A stretch of DNA of 64,000 nt, from positions 1-64,000 of the forward strand of contig JAUCBJ010005335.1 in the NCBI GenBank assembly GCA_032718475.1, read 5' to 3'. This DNA comes from Nemertoderma westbladi (taxonomy: Eukaryota; Xenacoelomorpha; Nemertodermatida; Nemertodermatidae). Positions 1 to 10,473 of this stretch are shown here, in pieces (within the stretch, counting starts at the first letter, position 1; every line of letters begins with the position of its first letter). A program made the position numbers and the translations under genes. The notes beneath the pieces are model-generated. The model was not told where the DNA came from. It saw nothing but the letters and a program-made list of their open reading frames with translations, and made no database searches.

Positions 1-66
1 CATGACTGACTATCTTTGAATTCAAATTTTTTTTTATGAAATTTACTTTTATTTAATTTCATTTAG

Positions 67-696
67 ATAAATGTGAAGGACTGCGTACCATTAAAAATGA
101 GGACATCGTGGCCACAGAAATGAACAGCCTTAATGGTTTCCAACACCATGACACAACAACACCGAGAGGTCCGTGGACCGTCATCCAAAGGAGGTTTGAT
201 GGATCAGTTGATTTCGATAGAAACTGGGATGAGTATGCTGCAGGATTTGGAAATGTCACCTCTGAATTTTTCTTAGGTTTAGAAAACATCCATACACTTA
301 CTTATGGAAAAGGAGCGTTTCTTAGGATAGATATGTGTCGCAGCGATGGAGTTTACAGATACGCAGAGTATGATTCATTCTATGTTGGACCAGCGCCTTT
401 GTATAAGTTGAACATCTCTGGATACAGCGGTGATGCTCGCGATAATATACTAGTTGAGGACCCACCCTTTAATCTACGTTACTTAAATGACATGGCGTTT
501 TCAACAAAGGGTCAGGATAATGATGGAACATTCCAAAATTGTGCAGAAATTAATGAAGCGGGATGGTGGTATAATTGGTGTAGCGATTCTACACTCAACA
601 GTGTATTCGGAAAGATTTCGAGTTCGGTTTGGGGTACATTCACATCTACAACGCCTCTAGCGATTACGGAAATGAAAATAAGGAATCGTGGAAGCG
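67..696 (+). CDS. Internal exon of a fibrinogen-related protein (FReD domain)
   Basis: The exon encodes about 210 residues covering almost a whole fibrinogen C-terminal globular domain, a secreted lectin-like fold used in invertebrate immunity, adhesion and clotting. Seen in the sequence: GPWTVIQRRFDGSVDF near the start, the calcium-site type stretch DNDG, and the hallmark GWWYNWC following NCAE. A T-rich tract and AG at 65-66 form the 3' splice site, and GT at 697-698 (gcg|gtaagc) is a strong donor, so reading probably leaves the exon there and does not run on three codons to the TAG at 708-710. The frame is open from the acceptor; no ATG near 100 is needed. Upstream exons (signal peptide, linker) lie outside the window, and a short last exon would lie downstream, possibly beyond the transposons. 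FREP, ficolin-like or tenascin-like proteins cannot be told apart from this exon. Confidence 0.88.
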
Positions 697-726
697 GTAA
701 GCAAATATAGAATTATTAGATATTAA

Positions 727-751
727 GGGGGTGGGGGGGGGGGGGGGGGGG
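727..751. repeat. Poly-G tract
   Basis: A run of G broken by a single T, with 19 consecutive G at 733-751, lies just after the FReD exon donor site. It could form a G-quadruplex in the intron, but homopolymers of this length are also unreliable in assemblies. Confidence 0.9.
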
Positions 752-904
752 TATTGTAGTTCTGCTACACCTAATACTCGGGATTCGCTAAACGTCAATA
801 GGGCTATGAGAAGGTTTGGGTCCTGGGGTATTTACGGGTCTATAGGGGTTACAGTAAGTGTAAATTGCTCTTGGTGAAAAGCAAGGGATATAAAATCGGT
901 CTCT

Positions 905-974
905 GTTAATAGGCGGTACTGTGAATATATAAAATATCGGTTAATAGGCGGTACTGTGAAAATATAAAATATCG
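905..974. repeat. 35-bp tandem duplication (two units)
   Basis: Two adjacent 35-bp units (905-939 and 940-974), each starting gttaataggcggtactgtga and ending atatcg, differ at only one or two positions. It is a recent local duplication in non-coding DNA. Confidence 0.85.
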
Positions 975-2422
975 AACTATGCTGTACTTCGATTTACTTC
1001 AAGGAATGTAAAAAGATATAGAAACCGGGTAAAATGTTCTGTGGTCGCTGTAAAGTTACAGACGTACCTTTTAGTATCGTTCACAAAAATAGTGAGAACT
1101 TGTACATTTGAAAATATTGCACCAAGAAAATAATACCGTAAATAATAAACCATAAAGGGTTTTGTGAAAAGTCCTCTGTCTGCAAAGACTTTGGTGTGAG
1201 AAGACTGTAAAATACTGACTTATCCTTTCTCGCTTTACAGCACTGAGAACACACGGAAATTCAATTCTTGTTTATTAGAAATTCTTCAAATCATAAAACT
1301 AAAAACCCTGCAGAAACACTATACAATTTAAGTTTAAGTAAGGTGTCTAGCTGATAGCCATAGGGCTAGTAATTGCTAGACCACCTATAAGTAAGACATA
1401 GAAAGCAATATTATAGTTTAAATAGGTACTGGTTTTAAAAAATATATACACAATGGAATAGGAATTGAATTATAAAGTGTTACAGGTAATGTGATAATAA
1501 GAGCACGATAATTAATTACATAGCTAAATAAAGTAAATTTATTCGATGTCATAGAATCGAAATGTAGCATTGAACCACTTAAGAGATGTTACAACTATAA
1601 ATATATGTTTTAATCGATGATTATTAATATTGCAAATAGGAAAAAAAGAAAGAAAATATTTTGAAAAAGTTTTTCAAATGACACGATATATCCTGGATTT
1701 AGGTAGAGACTAGCTGATAAAGTCCCGAAAGAAATATTAACAAGTTACACGTGAAGGAAAATAATGCGATAAGTTAAATTTATGTTGACTTTGGTAAAAA
1801 ATATATAACTTAACTTTCAAGGAACTACTTAATAATGGAGACTTATTTAACAGGGATACGTATATAGCCAAATATATAATGTTATTAGGTGGGAGGAGAA
1901 AAAGAAAAGGAAAAACTATGGTGAGCTTAGATCGAATTAAGTAAAAGAGATTTTAATTTTTTAATGAAAGTACCTTTAAGCCTAATATTACTCAATTCAA
2001 CCTGTATGGATACCCAAACTAACTGTCCTTGATATTCTAATGACCTTTGGCCTACTATGATACTTTTTGAGGGTATAAAAAAAGCACCAGCGGCAGCACG
2101 TCTTGTGTTATGTGATTGAATGGTGTCAGCCCTAATAAATAATGATTTAAATGCCTCTTGATTGATGTATTCCCATTGAGAATATGCCCCCCTCCCCCGT
2201 TATCTGGTGGTGGTTATTAATATATGACATGCAGACATGCTACCGGTATGTGTATATATAATACTGTGTTGTGAGTCAGTAACACTGTAACGGTATACTA
2301 TGTCAGGCACAGGAAGTGCCGGCACCAATAGTTGTAGACCCATATCTATATATGTTTAATAATATATGTGACAATGGTGTTATGGTTCAGACCTTAATGT
2401 TATTACAAAGATAATCACATGA
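975..2422. other. Non-coding stretch, no gene seen
   Basis: AT-rich DNA without a credible reading frame on either strand. It may be intron of the FReD gene, and its right part should contain the 5' LTR of Gypsy-A, but I could not define that LTR because the matching 3' LTR has been lost. Confidence 0.6.
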
Positions 2423-2440
2423 TGGCGCAGTGTGTAGGAT
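2423..2440 (+). promoter_or_regulatory. Candidate primer binding site of Gypsy-A
   Basis: The sequence tggcgcagtg at 2423 lies 267 bp before the gag ATG. It begins with TGG, as expected for pairing with a tRNA 3' CCA end next to a 5' LTR. The assignment rests on position and the TGG start only; the LTR boundary is not visible. Confidence 0.25.
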
Positions 2441-2689
2441 CTGAACTGACTGAACCTGCAACTACTGAACTGCTCTAATTACCGAATTAGGCCTACCGCG
2501 ATATCTGATGCTGATATGCGTTTTTGTTTAGCCCTGCCCCGGTATGTCAGAACTGACTGACGTTGCAGACCTTACTGTCGGGCAGTCGGGTGAATGTTGG
2601 AATGTGTGAATAGTAAAAAGTAAAAACCTATTCACAATTTAAATTACCGGTAACTGCCGTAAATCTATCTAAAGACAGATTTGATTGCA

Positions 2690-3212
2690 ATGGCGGACCA
2701 GGAGTTGTTGAGGCGGCTAAAAAAGAGCCACTCCGGCTTCAAGGCAAACTACACCCGTTTAGTAAATCAACTGGAAGCAATGTTCAATGATATCCATGCT
2801 GTCAGTCCAAATGATAGGCCTGCAGCCGTAATTCAAAATTTGCAACTATTGCTAGGTAAAGTTGAGGTTGCCTTCGATAAAATAGGTGATTCCATTTTGG
2901 TTTTACAGGAACACGATATCGACTGTGATACGGAGGAAGACAATTTTGATTTATGTTCCTCCAATATGATTAAATATAGGTCTGTTGTTGTAACTTTATC
3001 TAGTCAGGTACCGACACCCCCTAGCGTACCAGTAGGTAACGTCGGGCCTATTGCTACTGATCCCATACCGGGGGCAGTAGGTACCGGTAGCCAACCGACC
3101 GCCAATGCTCCACGAGCTCCAGTAAATAAACCCCCGATTCTTGATGATGACGTCACAATTAAAAGTTTTAATCGGTGGAGGAAATCGTGGAGAAATTATG
3201 CTAAGGTGGTCC
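2690..3212 (+). pseudogene. Gypsy-A gag, N-terminal part, interrupted by BEL-1
   Basis: About 174 codons begin at ATG 2690 (MADQELLRRLKK) and continue to the BEL-1 LTR. The helical N-terminus is followed by a Pro/Gly/Val-rich linker and the stretch ILDDDVTIKSFNRWRKSW, the usual start of a Gag capsid-like region. The frame reads into the LTR and stops at 3217, so that stop is artificial; the true continuation starts at 21788. Gag would form the particle that packages element RNA. An upstream in-frame TTG at 2681 is possible but ATG is the likelier start. Confidence 0.72.
3208..3212. other. Target-site duplication GGTCC, left copy
   Basis: GGTCC directly precedes the TG of the 5' LTR; the same five bases follow the CA of the 3' LTR at 21783-21787. 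Five bases is a normal duplication for LTR-element integrase. Confidence 0.92.
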
Positions 3213-4368
3213 TGTAAAAGCTTTTGCGTCATTAACCGGTTATTTTCCCTTAAAGTACTCTGTAGTTGGTTTACCAGGCATAAAAAGGCCGTGTCCTTGC
3301 TGTACTGGTGTTTTAGAGGACATAAAAGTCATTTCCTCTGTATTTGTACTTTAGAGGACATAATCCGCAATCTCGTGACGCGATAAGCTAGATACTCTTG
3401 AAAACAGTGTCGCTACCATGACGACGGCTAACAGCTGATATTGCCACGTCGACATTTCTTTGTTTCTTTGTTCTCTCGTTGTTCGGTTGACCAATCAGAG
3501 CGTTTTTTGTCTCTGTGTTGGAGGTGGATACAGAACTCAGTAGTTCAGTGTTATGTTTTTGCCCAGAGCCTAAGAACACCGGCTTTTGGCACCTCCGTGT
3601 TTCAGTCTTTAGTCTTACATTAGTAGGCTTAATTATAGAACGTATATCTGTTATCTAACCAAACGAGCTACTTACTTACTCACTCACTATCCATAAATTA
3701 CTAATATTACTGCTTTTGCTGTCGGTTATTCATTATATTTGTTGATGAAATATTATATCGGAATACTGATCAATAGTCAGATACCCCACCTTCTTGATAT
3801 ACTAAAGGTTAGAGAGACCGGTTACAGATAAACGATTGCGACCTATGTTAAGTGGTTTGAAGTGAATCTAATGCTATTTCATATGCCCGACATAAATTAT
3901 ATGTTGCTCTCTTTATACGTGACCAAATTTAGTGAAGGTCGGCAGATTAGTGTGCAGTATTGTGCAGCATTGTGTATGAGTGTAACTGATAACAAAGCAT
4001 CTCCTAAAGAATGCGCCATATACGTGAATCTATAGCCTTTTCGTTGTGTCTAGTTTAAGCCATAACTCTGTTTACATATTTAGAGCGCCACGTCCTAAAA
4101 GGAACTGTTAATATTTCCCGAAAGTGAATAATATTTGTCAGAGATTATATATTACGATCAGTCGAATAATACAGTAGGCTTACACCATCAATCATTAAGC
4201 TCCGAACTCAGTCTCCCGGGTATATCCAACGGGTGAATGATTGCGCATAGACTGGCTTCGGCTAATGTAGTGTATCAAATACTCGTCATAGGCTAAAGAC
4301 TATCTATCATCCAAAAGACATTCTAATTTTGGCAGGTTAAACTGTCAAAGGTCTTAAAAGCACAAACA
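3213..4368 (+). repeat. BEL-1 5' LTR
   Basis: 1156 bp, TG...CA, matching 20627-21782 except for roughly two bases (near 3230 and 4362). A CCAAT box (ccaatcagagcg, about 3491) is shared with the otherwise diverged BEL-2 LTR, and a short motif around tttagaggacata occurs twice (3312-3324 and 3350-3362). These suggest the U3 promoter region. Short frames inside the LTR are not genes. Confidence 0.93.
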
Positions 4369-6627
4369 ATAACAGATATTTGGTTCTGATTGTGGTGTAG
4401 GCAATAAATATAGTTTAATATTGTTTTTGGTAAAAACAATAACAGATATTGCTTCTGGATTGCGGTGTAAGCAATCTAGTCGAAAGTACCGGTCGACCGG
4501 AAACCTGTAGGCCTGACTGCCTGATCATCCGAACCGGTACTTCCAGCAGGTACAGCAGTATTATTCGATTTGATTATTATATGCCGGTAGGTCTTAATAA
4601 TTAATCGGGGATGCCTGGTTTTTATTGGGATTTTACTTAGGCCTATTTCTGTCAGTTTTATTTATTTGTAGGCCAGTATTGAGCAGAAGGCGTGTAAGCC
4701 TGCTCAGATTGTACAGATAATTTGTAGGCTTGACTGTTGGCTAACTGTTGATTAGGTCTGAATGGATTGCAGTGCATGTAGAGTGTATGTCCGATAAAGA
4801 ACGGTTAGGAAGTAGGGGCAGCCATAGCTGTAAGGTAAACCCCCATCTAAAGAATAAGTCGTACTACTGGGTTAGAACGCATACTACTTAACCATTTCGG
4901 AGTCTGCATGTCCTGTGGTTTATTTAGGCTTGATAGTAGTCTGCCATCGTTTGGTCTGTACTTTGTTTGTGTAGTCTGTACGGGTAGCGTATAATTTTAT
5001 TTAGATAATTTGTAGGCTGGATAGTTGTCTGGCTGCTGTTGGGTTTGAGGAAATTTCGGTGTGTTTAAAGCATCTGTCCGATAAAGAACGGTTAGGAAGT
5101 AGGGGCAGCCATAGCTGTAAGGTAAACCCCCATCTAAAGAATAAGTCTTACTACTGGGTTAGAACGCATACTACTTAACCATTTCGGAGTCTGCATATAC
5201 CGTAGTTTGTTTAGGCTTCATAGTAGTCTGTCAGTATTTGGTCTGCATTTTGTTTGAGTAGTTTGTACGCGTAGCGTAATATTTATTATTCAGAGTTTAT
5301 GCTATTATTCGCAACATTCATATCCCCAAGTTTATTCCTACAGTAATTGTGTTTGTTATACATACCGTTATAGTTAAACTAACCCCGGTACTACATCAGG
5401 GCTGCTCGGCGTAGGTAAAGACTGGTGATTTTGTGCACCGGTCACTCCAGCAGATGCCGTGGTTCTTTTAGCTGTTCAAGTATTTTTAACTACTAATTAT
5501 TTGTTGTACAAGTACTTGTACCTAATTTAGGGTTTAGTGTACAGTACTTTCCGAAGGTGATTAGTGTGTAGGCAGTATATTTGTGTTGTAAAGTGGTTAA
5601 TAGGCACGTTGGTTCTGGTAGACCGCGGTAATTAATCTCTAGGTAGGGACACTCCGTGATACATAACGTAGTACCTATAGCGATATGGTTATAGGTCGTC
5701 AGGCGGTGGTATTTTCCTATCTGGACAGCGCAGTATATTTACTACTACTTATTATTTTCAAATACCGTAGTAACCTGTCCGTTGTAATAACCAGATATTC
5801 TAACCCTTTGTTAGGCTGGTTAGTAGACTTCTTGTAAAATTACCCTAAAATTCGTATTTGTGTATTTGTAATTAAATTTTTGTGTTTATTTAGAGATTGT
5901 AATCTCAACCCGAATTGTACGTAATTTGTAGTATTAAGTAACTTAGGTAAATTAGAATTATTTGTTTTAGTGTCTAACAAGTAGCACTCCACTGAGAGCG
6001 CACAGCTTATGTGTAGTGACTCCCCCAGAAATAATAACATTTATTTCAAACATTAACAAAACCCATTAAACGGGTATATATATATTATAAATCAACTCAA
6101 ACGATTTATAAATAGTAGGCCTGCCATACAACAATTAGGTCTCAATATCAGTTGGACTACTGCTTAAATAACGGCAATAAAGTAAGTTAAAGTAACCAAG
6201 TAACCCTTAAAATTCAGAAATTCAATTATTCTAAAATAATTGACATACCGGTATTTACAATAGGCTTATTATATTTATTTCTATAAATTTTAGGTTGAAA
6301 TCATACTGGTATTCTGTAATTAATTCTAGTCTGTAATTATACTTATATATATACATTATAAGTGTAAACTGCATACCGGTATCCACGATAGGCCTATTAT
6401 ATATTTATATATATTTGTGCTAAAATTACCTACCGGTATTCTGTGATAAACTAGTCTGTAATAATACTTATATATACTATAAGCATACCGGTATACTAAT
6501 ATATTATATATCACGCTACACTGAGTAGCAGTATCGGTAATTAATTACTAGGCTAGCAGTTAACACTGAATTACTAGACTTGCTTAGACTGTAATATAGC
6601 AGTAGACATTCAACTGTGTAAACAAAC
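4369..6627 (+). other. BEL-1 5' leader, non-coding
   Basis: This 2.26-kb stretch between LTR and gag has no coding frame. No convincing TGG-type primer binding site abuts the LTR; the first bases are ataacagatatt, also found at the equivalent place in BEL-2 with one change. The right half is rich in the palindrome ATACCGGTAT and in TAGGCCTA-like words. It includes the 288-bp tandem repeat at 4715-5290. A leader this long suggests structured RNA, packaging signals or cap-independent translation; none is shown. Confidence 0.7.
4715..5290 (+). repeat. Two-unit 288-bp leader repeat with near-identical 121-bp core
   Basis: Two units start with agataatttgtaggct at 4715 and 5003. Their flanks have diverged clearly, but the cores at 4789-4909 and 5076-5196 differ at one position in 121. 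Each core has an outer stem (ggtta..agtag with ctacttaacc, one GG bulge) and an inner hairpin cagc-cata-gctg. BEL-2 has the same double arrangement with its own version of the core. Confidence 0.85.
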
Positions 6628-8739
6628 ATGTCTGATACTAAGCGGAACCTGTCAGACAGTTTATTAGATGTAACTATCTGCGACTCAGATAGAGGTGTAG
6701 AACCGTCTAGTTCTAAGTTCAGTTCACCTCCCACTGTGAGGAAGGTCATCCCTCCATTAGTATTAACAGAACCTAGGCTGGTCCAACATCGTAGGTCTAT
6801 CATAGGCACTCGAGCTCAGGTTAAGCGGGACCAAGAAGCAGCGGAACAGCAACAACCCGCAAGCCAAGAACTTATTTCTGAGCGGCCCGACAGCTCCAGT
6901 AGTGAAGATACTGTAGAGCTGACACCCGAGCGCGGAGCAAGGATGACGGATGCGGTTTATTCGGATCCCCTTCTCATCCTTCCTGCAGCCGTACTCACTA
7001 GGTTATTGATCGCGGTGGAAGAACACCAGATCGATTGGGCGAGAAGTAAGCGATCAACTAAAGATAGTTATGAGGGATACACAAGGGAATAACTGAATTC
7101 TATGGTCGAGTCGCAATGGAACTTCCCCGGACCCAGACTCCCGTTTGATTTATCAGAAGCTGCCTGGGAAGACATACACCGGATGGGAGTAGCCAAGGAA
7201 ACCATCGATCCAGCTGTGTGGAAGAGGTCCGCAGCCGGATACGCACAGGGATTCTTCAGCTCTATGGAGCGAGTAAAAGAACAACTGTTTCAACAACCTC
7301 AAGGACCTCAAGAGCAGGGACAACTGCTTTATCAAGTTAGAGAAAGAATTCTGCGAATCAGGCTAATATTATCAGCCTTTGAAGAGGCTTCTAAAAGAAG
7401 ACAAGACACGTCGTTGCAAGTTGCCGTAAAGACTTGGTTTCAACGGGTGAGTCGCCAGGTTCAAGGAACAGCTCAGTGGAAAGCTCAGCTGGAGGAGCGC
7501 TCAACCCATGGAGAATCAACAGACGCTACTTTTTCCCAAGTGGAAAGTGAAGCGACGGCAGAGAAACCGCATAAGAGGGATGCCATTGACATCTATCTGT
7601 CAGACTATCAGCGTTTTTTGGGAGATGAAGAGTTGAGGAGAAGGCTAGATGGACTTAGCCCTAATAGTGAAGGAGCACAGCGTGTGCTTGACGCCATCGA
7701 CGTGGATAGGTTAGCAGCGAACCAAGCTAAATTCGATGAACAACTCCGCATCGCTAGAGACCAAGAAGAAAGGGTGAAGAAAAAACGCATAGAAGACAGA
7801 AAGAAAGCAGCAGTAGCAGCTGCAGAAGCCGAAAGAGAAGCGGCAGCGGCAGAGGCAGAAGCGGAAAGAAAAGCGGCAGCGGCAGAGGCAGAAGCGGAAA
7901 GGAAAGCAGCCGAAATGGAAAGAAAAGCGGCAAGAGCAGCGGCAGAAGCGGAGCGGATAGCAGCTGAAGAGATTGCCCAATTAGAATTGGAAAATATTCA
8001 GGAGAATCAAGACTGCATAAATAAACAGTTAACAGCTAGTAATATGCAGATGATGAATCGATCTACTCCCAAAAGACAGGGATATACATCATCTGAGGAA
8101 GGCGATACCACCGATACTGAAGGCAAAGGAAATAGATCTCACCTAAGCAGACGCAAAAGAACATTCCACCGTCAGAAATTGCCTGATTTGCCTCCAGCTG
8201 TTAGAAGGCAACTAAATAACACCAACTTAGGTAGTACAGAACCCACAGACCAAATAATTACAATAGAGAGACTCCCTACTATAGTAGATGAGCCTGAAAT
8301 AATTAGGCCTGTTCCCGAAGCCACCCTTTCGGTCGTAGAGACACCTGTACTCCCTGAACCTACCTCTCAATTCCCTTTGCACAGCACTAAGCTACCTGTG
8401 CCCAGCAGAACAGCCCATGAGACAGTTCATGCCCTGGACTCCGAGCGAAATATTCATGATTTGTCGCCCGTTGTCCCTCGTCCGCCCGCTACAACGTTGG
8501 CGAATCCCGCTTCGGTGGTCGAATGGGTGGATGAGAGACGACGGGGGATGGATCTCCTGCTCGGACAGATGCAGGAGACCGTTCAGCAATTCAAGGGCAC
8601 AGTAAGGGAAAGTAGATTAGAGTTGCAAGAAGTGCAGCAAAGTATCGCGCTAGAACGCGATAAATTAGTAAATACACAAAAGGGTATACCAACACCCCCC
8701 GTAACAATGTGTCAACCTGTTAGGTCTGAAGTATCTCAT
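6628..8739 (+). pseudogene. BEL-1 gag-pol, N-terminal extension with coiled coil
   Basis: The frame starts at ATG 6628 in a good context (aaacATGt) and encodes about 700 residues before the Gag core. It has a Ser/Glu-rich start, a conserved helical block (SQWNFPGPRLPFDL), and a strongly charged Ala/Glu/Lys/Arg coiled coil encoded at about 7795-7990 made of AEAERKAA-like repeats. A TAA at 7090-7092 stands where BEL-2 has a Glu codon, and one base is missing near 8740 relative to BEL-2, which throws the frame. No catalytic motif is seen; a structural, particle-forming role is an inference. Such a long extension before the DUF1759 domain is unusual for this group. Confidence 0.75.
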
Positions 8740-10473
8740 GGCAAGGTGTGGAGCCTACACGCATCTATACTGCTAGCGAAGTAGAAACTCCTATAGTGAA
8801 CCCTATTAAGGGTAATTATAGACCTGTTGATAATGATATTCCCTATAGACCGGATCATAATCCGATAAATTTATATACCGATAACTCGATATTAAATAAC
8901 ACGATGGCCCAAGAAAGTTTTACGCGTCAAATGGCTAGAACCGAAGCCCGGCAAGCGGTAAAGGTGGGAGAGATCGTCAAGTTCAATGGAGATGAGATGA
9001 AATGGTTACCTTTTAATGAATATTACAAAGATAACATACAGAACTCTGTGCTATCTAATGGAGAGAAACTTAGATTCCTCATCGAGTGCTTGGAAGGATC
9101 TCCCAAGTTAATGGCGTTAAAGTTTATTGGACATCCAGACGGATTAAGACAAGTTTGGGATACACTAAACATCAGGTATGGTAATAGGAATAACATAGCT
9201 GGGTATTTGTATGCAAAGTTGGTAGCGCCCCGAAAGTTTATTAGCAGCGGAATTATAGAGTTTTCCGATGAGATTCAGGAGATCTGCAGACAATTAGATT
9301 GGCTAGGTAAGTCTCATGAGTATCAGAATGCTATGGTTATTAGAGCAGTGGCTTCTACTTTACCGAAGGGTGGAGTAGGTACACGCTGGGATAAGAAAGT
9401 GTTATATATGATGGAACAACAACGACGAGACCCTACCATGGCTGATCTCATGTCATTCCTAGATGGAGAAGTGAAATTACAGCTCCTGAAACTGTCCAGA
9501 GAGAAGACACCGGAAAACAAGGTAAGTGAAAAACCCGTCGCTAGGAGAAAGGTAACACCAGTGTGTTATACAGATGATGGCGAAAGCCAGACTTCTCAAG
9601 GAGAAGATAGCGGGAAAGACACTGACAGATCTTATTACGTAAATAAAATGCCTAAAGATCAGGTAAGTAAATTCAAGTCTCGAACAAATGACAGGAGAGA
9701 ACAGGTAAGAAAAACTCCTCCTACGTCTCCCAAGAGAATTCAGGTGAGAAAGCCCGAAGAAAAGACAAGTGTACACAATGTTACTCAGAGTAAGGTAAGT
9801 AACATCAAACCGAAATGTGCACTATGTGATGGGACCCATCGCTTAAATATGTGTGATGAATTTCTAAAGAAATCATTAACTGAGAGACGTGAAGTCATGT
9901 GGGACAAGCGGTTGTGTTATAATTGCCTCAGACAAGGACACCAACGGCGAACCTGTTACTCTGACACAAGATGTGCCAAGTGCGGTGCGAAACATCATAT
10001 CTTGTTGCACACTGAATTCGAGCGAAATAGTCCGAGTCAGGTAAGTGATTCCGAACTACATGTCCAATTCAGTGATGTGAACGACACTGATCAATCTGAG
10101 ATGGAAGGATTCTATACAGACGAGTTCTCCGACGAAAACGAATCCTGTTACACGATAAACACCACAGTGTATCGAGCACTCATTTATGAAAAAGATACAG
10201 ACATTGACCTCGCTCTAACTACTTCTGATCGACAACCATCTTGGAAAGCGCCAACTTCCAATGTAGGGATTAGAGAATTTCCTGTGGTACAGGTAAGGGT
10301 CCACGGACCAAAAAGGAGTTATGTAGTGAACGCCCTCCTTGACTCCGGTAGTACAGGAACATTCATCGACAAAGAGCTAGCCGAGGACATATTCGCTGGA
10401 CAACCCAAGTTCCGAACTAAGCTAAACATGTCAGGAATTATGCAAGTTTGGAAATCCACAGTAACAGCGGATT
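8740..10473 (+). pseudogene. BEL-1 gag-pol, Gag core, zinc knuckles and protease
   Basis: This segment continues the polyprotein in the next frame. It encodes a DUF1759-type Gag core (VKFNGDEMKWLPFNEYYKD to ICRQLDWLGKSHEY), a Cys/His-rich zinc-knuckle region of BEL/Pao type (CALCDGTH, CYNCLRQGHQRRTC, CAKCGAKHH), and a retropepsin with the active-site triad LLDSGSTGTFID. Gag would assemble the particle, the knuckles would bind element RNA, and the protease would cut the precursor. A one-base loss near 10473, soon after the protease, breaks the frame; BEL-2 reads through both this point and the earlier one. Confidence 0.85.

Noticed and set aside
3388-3623. Short frames in the BEL-1 LTR, repeated at 20802-21037
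   Set aside because: They are repeated only because the LTR is repeated; the diverged BEL-2 LTR does not preserve them.
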